From assembly GCF_005938745.2 (NCBI RefSeq), contig NZ_VCBX02000001.1:4664501-4728500 (forward strand): a DNA stretch of 64,000 nucleotides. The letters are read 5' to 3'. The stretch comes from Rhodococcus sp. KBS0724. Its GTDB lineage: Bacteria > Actinomycetota > Actinomycetes > Mycobacteriales > Mycobacteriaceae. This document shows positions 9,691-18,017 of the stretch, piece after piece (the first letter of the stretch is position 1; each line of letters starts with the position of its first letter). Both the position numbers and the translations under genes were made by a program. The notes under the pieces are model-generated. The model saw only the letters and a program-made list of their open reading frames with translations. It searched no databases and was not told the origin of the DNA.

Positions 9691-10903
9691 ACATTCCCGC
9701 TAGCGGGTTTTCGTCACAAATCTTGGCGGGCGGACGCATCATCAGTGTCAAGGGCACCGATGCACGCGGGGTTTTACGTTGACCGGAACGTGAGTGGTCG
9801 ACGCTGGACTTGGGGATCTCTCCCGCGCCGGCCAACGCCATTTCACCGTTTCCGATGACGCACTCGGGATCAGGTCCGTCCATGGGCAGTCCGGTGAAGA
9901 ACTTGGCTGCCATGCAACCGCCGCGGCAGGAGTCGTAGTGGTTGCACTTGCTGCACGCACCACCGGTCTGCGGCGAACGCAGCTCCTGGAACAGATCCGA
10001 GTGCTGCCAGACGTGCTGGAAGCCGCCGTCTTTCACGATGTTTCCGGCGAGGAACTGATCGTGAATCGCGAACGGACACGCGTACACGTCACCGACCGGG
10101 TCGATGAGGCACACAACGCGACCCGCGCCGCACAGGTTCAATCCGGGCAGTGCATCGCCGAATGCGGACAGGTGGAAGAAGGAATCGCCCGTCAAGACGC
10201 CCTCACCGTTGGCGACCAGCCAGTTGTAGAGTTCACGCTGCTGCTCGGGACGCGGATGCAGATCGTCCCACACGTCGGCGCCGCGGCCCGAAGGACGCAA
10301 GCGGGTGATGCGCAGGGTCGCGTCGTACTTGTCCGCGAGAGCCTTGAACTCGTCGAGCTGACTGACGTTGTGCCGCGTGACGACAACAGAAATCTTGGCG
10401 TCCTTGAAGCCGGCTTCCTTCAGGTTGGCAAGCGCACGCTCGGCCATCGCGAACGAACCAGGGCCGCGCACAGCATCATTGACCTCAGCGGTGGCGCCGT
10501 CGATGGAAATCTGCACGTCGACGTAGTCGCTGGCGGCAAGGCGCGCAGCAACCTTCTTGTCGATCTTCACGCCGTTGGTGGAGAACTTCACACCAACCTG
10601 ATGGTCCGTCGCGTAGTCGACGAGCTCCCAGAAGTCGGAGCGCACGGTCGGCTCGCCGCCACCGATGTTGACGTAGAAAACCTGCATACGCTGCAGCTCG
10701 TCGATGATGGCTTTGCACTGCTCGGTGCTCAGCTCGTTGGGATCACGACGACCCGACGACGAGAGGCAGTGCACGCAGGACAGGTTGCAGGCGTAGGTGA
10801 GTTCCCACGTCAGGCAGATCGGGGCGTCGAGTCCGAGTTCGAACTGGTCGACGAGGCGACCCACCTGGGCGGGCGGGGAGGGCTGTTCAAGAACTGAGGT
10901 CAT
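9689..10903 (-). CDS. mftC: MftC, radical SAM/SPASM mycofactocin maturase
   Basis: A 404-aa radical SAM enzyme. The cluster motif C39-N-L-S-C43-V-H-C46 binds the SAM [4Fe-4S]; GGGEPTVR follows; the C-terminal SPASM region holds CxxC-type cysteines including SKCNHYDSCRGGC. MftC decarboxylates the C-terminal Tyr of MftA and forms the Val-Tyr lactam, using MftB as peptide chaperone. The start is the ATG at 10903 (MTSVLEQPSP), since upstream in-frame sequence does not resemble the family. A 76-bp gap separates it from mftB. Confidence 0.96.
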   Translation of the reverse strand: MTSVLEQPSPPAQVGRLVDQFELGLDAPICLTWELTYACNLSCVHCLSSSGRRDPNELSTEQCKAIIDELQRMQVFYVNIGGGEPTVRSDFWELVDYATDHQVGVKFSTNGVKIDKKVAARLAASDYVDVQISIDGATAEVNDAVRGPGSFAMAERALANLKEAGFKDAKISVVVTRHNVSQLDEFKALADKYDATLRITRLRPSGRGADVWDDLHPRPEQQRELYNWLVANGEGVLTGDSFFHLSAFGDALPGLNLCGAGRVVCLIDPVGDVYACPFAIHDQFLAGNIVKDGGFQHVWQHSDLFQELRSPQTGGACSKCNHYDSCRGGCMAAKFFTGLPMDGPDPECVIGNGEMALAGAGEIPKSSVDHSRSGQRKTPRASVPLTLMMRPPAKICDENPLAGM

Positions 10904-10979
10904 GGCTGTGTCCTCGCAAAGAAATGAAGCGGGCGAACGTGCAGAAGGGCTGTTCCACACGTGGGAGCGAGCGTCTGAC

Positions 10980-11249
10980 TCAGACCGGCACAATCATGTG
11001 CGAGTCGGCGAGAGTGCTCAGCGCGCGGGCATATTGGGGAGCCGCGTCATCTTCGATGCCTTGCGCACGCAGTGCGGATCGGACATCAGGATGGTCTGGC
11101 AACGCCTTGACCACCGCAACGATGGTCGTGTTCTTCAGGAACGAGAGCTTGCGCGTTCCGAAGTGGTAGAGCAACGCCCCGAAAGGTTCGGGGCGAAGCG
11201 CTACCTGCGGGTGGAGTTTCCACCCCGCATCGAGATTCAAAGCAGGCAC
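10980..11249 (-). CDS. mftB: MftB, mycofactocin peptide chaperone (RRE)
   Basis: An 89-aa PqqD-like RiPP recognition element that binds MftA and presents it to MftC. The segment WKLHPQVALRPEPFGALLYH followed by GTRKLSFLKN is characteristic of MftB. The preferred start is a GTG at 11249, 2 bp after the mftA stop, because the family starts only a few residues before the WKLHP segment. An alternative GTG at 11267 would add 6 residues and overlap mftA. The close spacing suggests coupled translation with mftA. Confidence 0.92.
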   Translation of the reverse strand: MPALNLDAGWKLHPQVALRPEPFGALLYHFGTRKLSFLKNTTIVAVVKALPDHPDVRSALRAQGIEDDAAPQYARALSTLADSHMIVPV

Positions 11250-11251
11250 GG

Positions 11252-11347
11252 TCAGTACACGCCGCACATGCCGTCGATCGAAACCTCTTCGACCAGCGAT
11301 TCTTCGATGAGGTCGTTGTCGAGTGCCTTATTGTCACGATCGGACAT
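11252..11347 (-). CDS. mftA: MftA, mycofactocin precursor peptide
   Basis: A 31-residue RiPP precursor. Its acidic leader contains LIEESLVEEVSIDG, and it ends in the invariant core MCGVY, whose last Val-Tyr becomes the redox cofactor. The strong Shine-Dalgarno AGGAGG lies 5 bases before the ATG at 11347. It is the first gene of the minus-strand maturation operon and is divergent from mftR. Confidence 0.97.
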   Translation of the reverse strand: MSDRDNKALDNDLIEESLVEEVSIDGMCGVY

Positions 11348-11367
11348 GGATTCCTCCTGAATCTGTG

Positions 11368-11392
11368 GTCACGAGTGGGACTTCACTGTGAC
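11368..11392. promoter_or_regulatory. Candidate MftR operator between mftA and mftR
   Basis: An imperfect dyad pairs GTCACGAGTG with CACTGTGAC (one-base bulge) around a 6-nt centre. It lies in the 103-bp divergent intergenic region, just upstream of the mftA Shine-Dalgarno. MftR is a TetR-type regulator known in mycobacteria to act at mftA; the exact site here is inferred from symmetry. Confidence 0.45.
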
Positions 11393-11450
11393 TCGGTTCA
11401 CCACTGTAATGGCATCGAGTGCAGAATGACAGACTGGGAGCAGAAAAAGA

Positions 11451-12050
11451 ATGCGAAGCCGCAAAAACCCGTCCGCTCGGATAGGTCGTCGCCCCTCCAC
11501 GACCAGGGAAGGGATCTCTACGATCGGCATCGAACTCTTTTCCACACTCGGCTTCAACGAGGTCAGTGTCGACCAGATTGCCGATGCCGCCGGGATCGCT
11601 CGTCGGACGTTCTTCCGCTACTTTCCCTCGAAGAACGCCGTGCCGTGGGGCGACTTCGACGGGCACCTGGCTCAGATGCGTGAACACTTCAATTCGCTGC
11701 CCGAGGACATGCCACTGGTCGACGCCCTCGAATCCGCACTCCTGACGTTCAACACGTTTCCCCCGGAAGAGACTGCCGTGCACCGCAAACGGATGGAACT
11801 CATCCTCACCGTGCCCACACTTCAGGCATACTCGTCGGTGATGTACGAAGGCTGGCGCCAGGTTGTCGCCGAGTACGCTGCCAAGCGAATGAAGCTCGAA
11901 CCGACCGATCACGGTCCGCGGACTGTGGGCTACCTTCTGCTCGGTGTCGCGATGGCCGCCTACGAACAGTGGCTCACCGACGACGCACTGGAACTACCCG
12001 AACTTCTGCGAACCGGCACGCAGTCCTTGCGCACCGGTATCAGCATCTGA
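11451..12050 (+). CDS. mftR: MftR, TetR-family regulator of mycofactocin genes
   Basis: A 199-aa TetR-family repressor. The N-terminal helix-turn-helix is VSVDQIADAAGIARRTFFRYFPSK (about residues 38-61), with a divergent ligand-binding C-terminal half. The mycobacterial homologue represses the mft genes and responds to long-chain acyl-CoA, tying cofactor synthesis to lipid catabolism. A GGGAG Shine-Dalgarno precedes the ATG. It is followed 12 bp later by mftM, so the two are probably co-transcribed. Confidence 0.93.
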   Translation: MRSRKNPSARIGRRPSTTREGISTIGIELFSTLGFNEVSVDQIADAAGIARRTFFRYFPSKNAVPWGDFDGHLAQMREHFNSLPEDMPLVDALESALLTFNTFPPEETAVHRKRMELILTVPTLQAYSSVMYEGWRQVVAEYAAKRMKLEPTDHGPRTVGYLLLGVAMAAYEQWLTDDALELPELLRTGTQSLRTGISI

Positions 12051-12062
12051 GGAAGGCCCACC

Positions 12063-12887
12063 ATGTCAGCACCCGCCGCACCGGTCATGGATTCACTCGC
12101 GCCCTCGACGCCTGGTCGATGGTCGTTCGGCCACGTCACGGTCGAGCGGGTGGCATCGGGTCCGCTCACTCTCGACCGTAGTGACGGCGCACTTCTCGTG
12201 CGGCATTCCCTGACCGCGGACGACCTCAGCGAACGCCTCGTCGCGGGCGTCACCGCCTCGATCCAGGACGCCGACTTCGGGCAGGACGAATTCGAACTCA
12301 CGATGGTCGGACTGGTTCGCTCCACAGTCGACGGAGCACTCGAATCCTGGACCACCTACTACCGGAATTCGCTACGCGAACTACTGGACGGCAGTGCCGA
12401 TTTCGCGCCCATCCACGAGAAGGCACACGAACTCGTGCGCGGGTCCGTCCTCGACCTCGGGTCGTGCTTCGGATTCCTGCCGTTGCGCCTTGCCGGCGCC
12501 GGAATGGACGTCACCGCGACGGATATCCTGCCAGGAACCATGATCCTGCTCGACGCGGTCGCCCCCGAACTGGGCATCACGATCAACACACTGATCTGCG
12601 ACGCCGGTGAGGTACCCGCACCCGACAAGAGCGCGGACACCGTCACGGCGATTCATCTCCTCGAACACGTCGACCATGCCGTGGGCGAGAAGGTGATCGC
12701 GCAGGCTCTGCGGATCGCTCGCGAGCGTGTTGTCATCGCGGTCCCGTTCGAGGACGAAGCAACTGCCTGCCACGGGCATATCCGGACTTTCGATCTCGAA
12801 TCACTGCGTGCCGTCGGCGAGAAGACCGGCGTGCCGTTCGAGGTGTTCGAGCATCACGGTGGATGGTTGGTGCTCGACGCACGGTAA
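12063..12887 (+). CDS. mftM: MftM, mycofactocin oligosaccharide methyltransferase
   Basis: A 274-aa SAM-dependent methyltransferase. Motif I is VLDLGSCFGF at about 129-138, and the acidic post-I residue is in TATDILPG. The MftM-type N-terminal half includes SWTTYYRNSLRELL, and the C-terminal CHGHIRTFDLESL is also family-like. MftM methylates a glucose of the mycofactocin oligosaccharide. Position right after mftR supports the call. A homologous orphan methyltransferase is the only alternative. Confidence 0.87.
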   Translation: MSAPAAPVMDSLAPSTPGRWSFGHVTVERVASGPLTLDRSDGALLVRHSLTADDLSERLVAGVTASIQDADFGQDEFELTMVGLVRSTVDGALESWTTYYRNSLRELLDGSADFAPIHEKAHELVRGSVLDLGSCFGFLPLRLAGAGMDVTATDILPGTMILLDAVAPELGITINTLICDAGEVPAPDKSADTVTAIHLLEHVDHAVGEKVIAQALRIARERVVIAVPFEDEATACHGHIRTFDLESLRAVGEKTGVPFEVFEHHGGWLVLDAR

Positions 12888-12907
12888 GCGCGCTAACTGG
12901 CATCTTC

Positions 12908-13117
12908 CTACGCGATGTCTTCCTTCAGCGTGTGCGCCACGAGAGCATTGGCATGACCGTGTCCCAGCCCGTGCTCGGACTTCAGCCAGTTGACCAGTTC
13001 CATATGCTTGGTCAACTCGGAACTGCGGATCAGCTCCTGCCACTCGCTGATCGGCCGTCCGTACTTCTGCTCGATCGACGGGAAGTACGACGCCGGGCCT
13101 TTCACAGGTTCAGTCAT
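12908..13117 (-). CDS. DUF4287 small protein
   Basis: A 69-aa protein starting MTEPVKGPASYFPSIEQKYG, containing the DUF4287 pattern RPISEWQ, LVNWLKSEHGLGHGHANALVAH. Proteins of this family are small, cytoplasmic and of unknown function; some are fused to DUF5655. The start is the ATG at 13117; open frame upstream is not family-like. It lies just downstream of the DUF6314 gene on the same strand. Confidence 0.85.
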   Translation of the reverse strand: MTEPVKGPASYFPSIEQKYGRPISEWQELIRSSELTKHMELVNWLKSEHGLGHGHANALVAHTLKEDIA

Positions 13118-13158
13118 GACCCGAAATCTACCGCGGCCATGCGCACGTCGTGCGTTAT

Positions 13159-13608
13159 CTACGACGCTCTCGTGAGGTGCGTCGTCATCGTGTAGTCCTT
13201 GCTCGGCCCGGTCACCGTCCACTCGACGGACCACGAAGCCTGCGAATCTGCTGCAGCTTCCTCGATAGCAATGTCGATGTCGATGCGGCCCCGGTAGATA
13301 TCCGCGCCGCACAGATGCTCGACGTCGTCTCCGGGCGCCCAGTCGTGGAACTCTCGACCGTCCTCGAAGGTGACTGCCCAATCGCCGTCGTGCCGCTCGA
13401 TGAACAGAGTTCGGTAAACGGGTAACTCCAGGTCACCGTCGAACAGTGTTCCGCTCTCGTACCAGCGAAGTCGGCTGCCGTCGGCACCTTCGATGGTGGT
13501 GGTTCCCGCGACGCGTTTTGTTACGTCTGCGCGGCGGTCGACGATCGTTCGCTCGAAGTTCCACTCCCCTACCAGGGCATGTGGATCGAGGTGCATGTCG
13601 TTGACCAT
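13159..13608 (-). CDS. DUF6314 family protein
   Basis: A 149-aa soluble beta-rich protein with the lipocalin-like pattern LVGEWNFERTIVDRR and SGTLFDGDLELPVYRTLFIE. This matches DUF6314, which has no established function. It is divergent from the MaoC gene and probably co-transcribed with the DUF4287 gene 41 bp downstream. Confidence 0.78.
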   Translation of the reverse strand: MVNDMHLDPHALVGEWNFERTIVDRRADVTKRVAGTTTIEGADGSRLRWYESGTLFDGDLELPVYRTLFIERHDGDWAVTFEDGREFHDWAPGDDVEHLCGADIYRGRIDIDIAIEEAAADSQASWSVEWTVTGPSKDYTMTTHLTRAS

Positions 13609-13680
13609 CTGCCGATTCTAGTTGCCCGTCGGTGGCGTATGTTCCGGGTACAGACCTACCCGCAGGAGATCTAGAAGAAC

Positions 13681-14151
13681 ATGAACGATTCTGCCGCCCG
13701 CCGTCATCGCTCCGTCTACGCCGAAGATCTCCGGATCGGCCAGACCATGGAGCTCGATTCGTACACGGTGTCCGAAGACGAAATTCTCGACTTTGCATCG
13801 CAGTGGGATCCGCAGTGGTTCCACACCGACAAACAGGCCGCCGAATCCGGCGTGTTCGGCGGGTTGATCGGCAGCGGAGTACACACTTTGGCCATCTGCC
13901 AGAAACTTGTGGTCGCGAGCATCTACGACCGCTGGAACGTCATCGCCGGAAAGTCCATGCGCGACGTCCGGTTTCTGCGCCCCCTGCGTCCCGGTGACAC
14001 ATTGAGTGGCACGCTCACCGTGGACAACGTGGTACTCGACGGCCGTGCTCGCGGGTTGGTGACGACAACTGCCGAATTGGTTAACGCGCAGGGCAATCGC
14101 ATGTTCGAGGTTGTCACCGACGCGTATCTCCACTGCCGGCCGAGGTCGTGA
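13681..14151 (+). CDS. MaoC-family dehydratase
   Basis: A 156-aa hot-dog fold protein. RSVYAEDLRIGQTMELDSYTV and the hydratase region WFHTDKQAAESGVFGGLIGSGVHT match MaoC-like (R)-hydratases acting on enoyl-thioesters. The Asp/His pair typical of hydratase 2 is not fully clear (WDPQWFHTD), so the activity may be unusual. It ends 8 bp from the convergent ABC permease gene. Confidence 0.85.
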   Translation: MNDSAARRHRSVYAEDLRIGQTMELDSYTVSEDEILDFASQWDPQWFHTDKQAAESGVFGGLIGSGVHTLAICQKLVVASIYDRWNVIAGKSMRDVRFLRPLRPGDTLSGTLTVDNVVLDGRARGLVTTTAELVNAQGNRMFEVVTDAYLHCRPRS

Positions 14152-14159
14152 TCGACCCG

Positions 14160-15824
14160 CTACATGCGGATGTCACGGCGCGCGAACGCGGCAATTGCGG
14201 CCACACCGAGAGCTAGTGCCAGAGCGGTCAACACGACTAGCGGCAGAGCCGTCACCGCTTCGGCGGGTGCTGTCGGAACGTGCGTGAACGGTGACAGGTC
14301 CAGGACTACTTGGGGCAGCTTGAACAGAACCCCGAATTGCCCGAGAACGATGCAGGCCGCAAAAATGCCCCAGGACAGCGACGACGCAATCGCCGGAAAC
14401 AGTCCGAAAACCAAAGCCACGACTGCAAGAACGACCAGCACTGCGGGTAGATACGCCAGCGCCGCGCCTGTCATCCGCGCAGTGTTGCCGGCGATGTCGT
14501 CGGTAACCAAGCCGAATGCAAACCCGGTGAACGCGCCGGCCAGAATGTGCGCGAGCACCACCCCGCCGACAACAATGCTCACGTGCGACAGCATCCACTT
14601 CCAGCGCGGAAGTGCCGTAGCCAGGAGCGGTTCCAACCTCCCCGAGGATTCTTCCCCGTGCATGCGGAGAATGCTTTGAACCGCATATGCCGCAATAACT
14701 ATGGACAGGAAACCCAACGCGGTGGCCAGGTAGGCGTCGACCAAGGCGGCTGATCCCCCACCAAGTTGCTCGAACAGGTCAGCGGTCTGCTGCGACGAAC
14801 CCACCAACTGGTCGATCTCGTTTCCGACTGCCCCGTACGCGAATCCGAGAATGACCACCGAGAACAGCCACCAGAACATCGTCACTCTCTGCATGCGCCA
14901 CGCTAGACCCCCCGCCGACGGCAACGACCGCGCAGCAACCGGTGGTCCCGGCCTCGGCTGAACCAGCCCCGCCCCCTGATCACGATGGCCAATGAGCACG
15001 TAGGCAATCGCGATGTGAACTGCGGCAAAACCGAAGAGCAACAGCAGTATCCACCAGGCATCGTCGTCGAACGGTCGTATCTGTTGCGCCCACCCGATCG
15101 GCGAGAGCCACGACATCCACCCACTGACCACGCGGGTACCGTCGTCCACCACGGTGCTGTCGACGTCGCCGACGGCCCGCAGCATGAACGCAATTCCGAT
15201 GGCCGCACCCGCGATACCGTTTGCCGTGCGCGCACCGTCGGTGATTTGAGCCGCCACTGCCGCAACGCCGGCAAACGCGATACCGGTGCCACCGATCGAC
15301 GCTCCCAGCGCCAGCGAACCGCCCGCCGGAAACCCGATGGCCACCAGACCGACTGCACTGGCAAGAGCCAGAACGATATTCGCACCGATCGTGACAACAA
15401 GCGCAGAGGTCAGTAGCGCACGCCTACCGACAACCGCAGCGCCGATCATCTCGGCGCGTCCGGTCTCCTCGTTCTGCCGAGTGTGGCGCACCACCGCCAG
15501 CGTGCTCATCAATGCCGCAGCCAGGGCAAACACCAGAACGCTCTGGCTCGCGACTATCGCCCCCTCGGAATACCCCGACACTATGCCGTTGGTGGCCAAC
15601 GCGACGGGCGAGACTGCGGATCCGACGGCAACGGAACGCAATTCTTCCGGCGTGGTGTAGAGGCCACCCACACTGGCAGCGACGAAGAGCAGGAACACGG
15701 TCAGCGATATCAGCCACACCGGAAGCTGAATTCGATCGCGTCGCAACGCAAGCCGAACCAACCGTGATGTACCCGTGAACTGAGTTCCCTCGGATGCGTC
15801 GACCGGCCGGGTCAGAACAGTCAC
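14160..15824 (-). CDS. ABC exporter permease (polyketide-antibiotic exporter type)
   Basis: A 554-aa membrane protein with about 12 hydrophobic segments in two ABC-2-like halves, the layout of actinobacterial antibiotic or drug exporters. Its GTG start at 15824 overlaps the ATPase stop (GTGA), so the two form one coupled unit. The frame is open further upstream, but that part lies inside the ATPase gene. The substrate is unknown; the divergent regulator suggests efflux induced by a ligand. Confidence 0.88.
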   Translation of the reverse strand: MTVLTRPVDASEGTQFTGTSRLVRLALRRDRIQLPVWLISLTVFLLFVAASVGGLYTTPEELRSVAVGSAVSPVALATNGIVSGYSEGAIVASQSVLVFALAAALMSTLAVVRHTRQNEETGRAEMIGAAVVGRRALLTSALVVTIGANIVLALASAVGLVAIGFPAGGSLALGASIGGTGIAFAGVAAVAAQITDGARTANGIAGAAIGIAFMLRAVGDVDSTVVDDGTRVVSGWMSWLSPIGWAQQIRPFDDDAWWILLLLFGFAAVHIAIAYVLIGHRDQGAGLVQPRPGPPVAARSLPSAGGLAWRMQRVTMFWWLFSVVILGFAYGAVGNEIDQLVGSSQQTADLFEQLGGGSAALVDAYLATALGFLSIVIAAYAVQSILRMHGEESSGRLEPLLATALPRWKWMLSHVSIVVGGVVLAHILAGAFTGFAFGLVTDDIAGNTARMTGAALAYLPAVLVVLAVVALVFGLFPAIASSLSWGIFAACIVLGQFGVLFKLPQVVLDLSPFTHVPTAPAEAVTALPLVVLTALALALGVAAIAAFARRDIRM

Positions 15825-16756
15825 GGCCGCGCCCCAGACTCCGCGCGCAGATGTTCCGAACTCTCCTTCGCTCGTTCGTCCCCGTAATGACGCAGAAACA
15901 GTTCCTCGAGAGTTGGCGGCGTTGACGTCAGCGCCACGATCCCGAAGCCGACAAGATGTTCCATCAGTGCGCCGAGTCGAACACTGTCGACCTCGCACTT
16001 CACGTGGTCACCGTCCACGACTACGTCGTACGTACCCTCGAAGGCATCGAGTCCGGTGACCGGTGTGCGCGTCGTGACCGACACCGATGTGCGGGTCAGA
16101 TGCCGCAGTTCCGACAGCGTTCCGGACTCCACCGTTCGCCCATCACGAATGATGCTGACACGATCGCACAGCGCTTCCACCTCTGCCAGAATGTGACTCG
16201 ACAGCAGAACCGTCTTCCCGGCATGGGTCAACTCGTGCACACAGTCCTGGAAAACCGCCTCCATCAACGGGTCCAGCCCGGACGTCGGTTCGTCGAGAAC
16301 GTACAGATCGACGTCCGAAGCGAATGCGGCGACGAGCGCCACTTTCTGCCGGTTCCCTTTCGAGTACGTTCTCGCCTTCTTCGTGGGATCGAGCTCGAAA
16401 CGATCGAGTAACTCTGCACGCGTGGACACATCGATCCCGCCGCGCAAGCCGGCGAGCAGGTCGATGGCCTCACCGCCGGTCAAATTCGGCCACAGATTCA
16501 CCTCACCCGGCACGTACGCCAGACGCCGATGCAGGGCGACGGAATCTCGCCACGGATCCCCGCCGAGGACCGTCGCCTCACCGGAATCCGACCGTAGTAG
16601 GCCGAGCAGTACCCGTATGGTGGTCGACTTGCCCGAACCATTCGGCCCGAGAAAGCCGTGAATCTCGCCTTCGGAAACCTCGAGATCCAAGCCGTCCAAC
16701 GCTCGGGTCGGGCCGAACGTCTTGACCAGGTCATTCACCGAAACTGCGGCACCCAT
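15821..16756 (-). CDS. ABC transporter ATP-binding protein
   Basis: A 311-aa drug-exporter type ATPase. The Walker A is [10 protein letters not shown] (about 37-46), the signature region is [15 protein letters not shown], the Walker B is [14 protein letters not shown], and the switch His is in LLSSHIL. It pairs with the permease by a GTGA overlap and is divergent from the GbsR-type gene across a short operator-bearing gap. Confidence 0.93.
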   Translation of the reverse strand: MGAAVSVNDLVKTFGPTRALDGLDLEVSEGEIHGFLGPNGSGKSTTIRVLLGLLRSDSGEATVLGGDPWRDSVALHRRLAYVPGEVNLWPNLTGGEAIDLLAGLRGGIDVSTRAELLDRFELDPTKKARTYSKGNRQKVALVAAFASDVDLYVLDEPTSGLDPLMEAVFQDCVHELTHAGKTVLLSSHILAEVEALCDRVSIIRDGRTVESGTLSELRHLTRTSVSVTTRTPVTGLDAFEGTYDVVVDGDHVKCEVDSVRLGALMEHLVGFGIVALTSTPPTLEELFLRHYGDERAKESSEHLRAESGARP

Positions 16757-16776
16757 GAATTCGACCGTACGCTGAT

Positions 16777-16792
16777 TTCACAAATGTGTGAA
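16777..16792. promoter_or_regulatory. Candidate operator of the GbsR/MarR-type regulator
   Basis: TTCACA-AATG-TGTGAA is a perfect 6-bp inverted repeat centred in the 68-bp gap between the divergent ABC ATPase and regulator genes. Position and symmetry suggest that one dimer controls both promoters. Confidence 0.6.
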
Positions 16793-16824
16793 GATAGAAA
16801 AAAGGAAAGATCGGACACTCCCCG

Positions 16825-17316
16825 ATGACCGATACGAACCAGACCGATATGAACCAGACCGACCATCCCGATGAGAGCCGACAGTTGGTCGAGCGCCTCT
16901 CGCTGGTGCTGATCAACATGGGCTTCCCGCCCATGCCGGCGCGTGTCTGGGCCGCACTGATGACCAGCAATAAGCCGTCGTCGACTCCCGGCGATCTCGG
17001 TGAGGTACTCGGTGTGAGCCCTGCCGCTATCTCCGGCGCGGTGCGATATCTACAGCAGGTCAGCCTGATCGAACGCGTCGCCGTCCCGGGATCGCGGCGT
17101 CAGCACTACCGCGCCAGCGTAGACCTGTGGGCCGACGCGTTTGTCACCAAACAGTCTGCGCTGTACCAGGTATCGGAGGTAGCAGCAGACGGCATTCGCG
17201 TTCTTGGCGAAAGCACCCGCGGCGGTGAACTCATGGCCGACCTTCGTGACTTCTTCGACTTCATGGCCGCGGAGATGCCTCGGATGCTGGCCGACTGGCG
17301 AGCTACGCGCGTCTAG
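16825..17316 (+). CDS. GbsR/MarR-family transcriptional regulator
   Basis: A 163-aa winged-helix regulator. The pattern LVLINMGFPPMPARVWAALM, then LGEVLGVSPAAISGAVRYLQQVSLIERVAVPGSRRQHYR, is typical of GbsR-type repressors found beside ABC exporters in actinobacteria. It is divergent from the exporter and probably represses it and itself. Its 3' end overlaps the convergent response regulator gene by 4 bp. Confidence 0.87.
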   Translation: MTDTNQTDMNQTDHPDESRQLVERLSLVLINMGFPPMPARVWAALMTSNKPSSTPGDLGEVLGVSPAAISGAVRYLQQVSLIERVAVPGSRRQHYRASVDLWADAFVTKQSALYQVSEVAADGIRVLGESTRGGELMADLRDFFDFMAAEMPRMLADWRATRV

Positions 17317-18017
17317 ATCAATCCCTGCTTACTAGCCGCATACACGGCCTCGGCACGCCTACTCACCTCGAGTTTGCGCATGATGTTGCTGACGTGGAAC
17401 TTCACTGTCGTCGGTGAGATGAACAACCTCTCACCGATCCTGATGTTGGACAACCCGTTCGCGAGCAACCGCAGCACTTCGAGTTCACGTTCCGTCAGAC
17501 GGTCCTTTGACGTCGACTGGCCGTTGAGCGAGCGCACCACCGCGGAAGCACTGCGCGAATCGAAGGCGCTCTCACCACGAGATACCGCCCGAATTGCACG
17601 AACCAACTCCGTGGTGTCGACGTCTTTGACAACGTATCCACGCGCTCCCGCATGCACAGCTCTTACTACTAGTTGGTCGTCGAGAAATGTTGTGAGTACC
17701 AGTAATCCGAGTTTCGGATGCGCCACGGACAGCTGCGAGCAGAGCGTCAATCCCTCGTAGTCCGAGCTTGCCGAGAGCTTGAGGTCCATGAGCACGATGT
17801 CGGGGCTGACCCGATCCACAACCGACAGTGCCTCCGGTAGCGACGATGCCTCACCGACGATGCGCAAATCGTTCTCTCGCTCGAGCACCGACCGCAGTCC
17901 TTGCCGCAGTATCGCGTGATCGTCGACAAGCACGATGCGGACAACACGGCTCTCGGTTGGCCTGGCAGGGTCTCTGGGCCCGACGTGGCCTGCGGAGACG
18001 GGGCGTGCTGTAGTCAT
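17313..18017 (-). CDS. mnoR: MnoR-like NarL/LuxR response regulator
   Basis: A 234-aa response regulator. The receiver domain has VLVDDHAILRQGL and the phosphoacceptor D78 in IVLMDLKLS; the C-terminal LuxR helix-turn-helix is LTERELEVLRLLANGLSNIRIGERLF and TTVKFHVSNIM. The ATG at 18017 overlaps the kinase stop (ATGA). The order kinase-regulator-iron ADH-VWA-MoxR-Mno recalls the mnoS/mnoR methanol and diol regulation locus of Mycobacterium smegmatis, so the name follows synteny. Confidence 0.85.
   Translation of the reverse strand: MTTARPVSAGHVGPRDPARPTESRVVRIVLVDDHAILRQGLRSVLERENDLRIVGEASSLPEALSVVDRVSPDIVLMDLKLSASSDYEGLTLCSQLSVAHPKLGLLVLTTFLDDQLVVRAVHAGARGYVVKDVDTTELVRAIRAVSRGESAFDSRSASAVVRSLNGQSTSKDRLTERELEVLRLLANGLSNIRIGERLFISPTTVKFHVSNIMRKLEVSRRAEAVYAASKQGLI

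Noticed and set aside
9696..9707. CCCGCTAGCGGG palindrome at the end of mftC
   Set aside because: It lies within the coding sequence and is short; not enough to call an operator or terminator.
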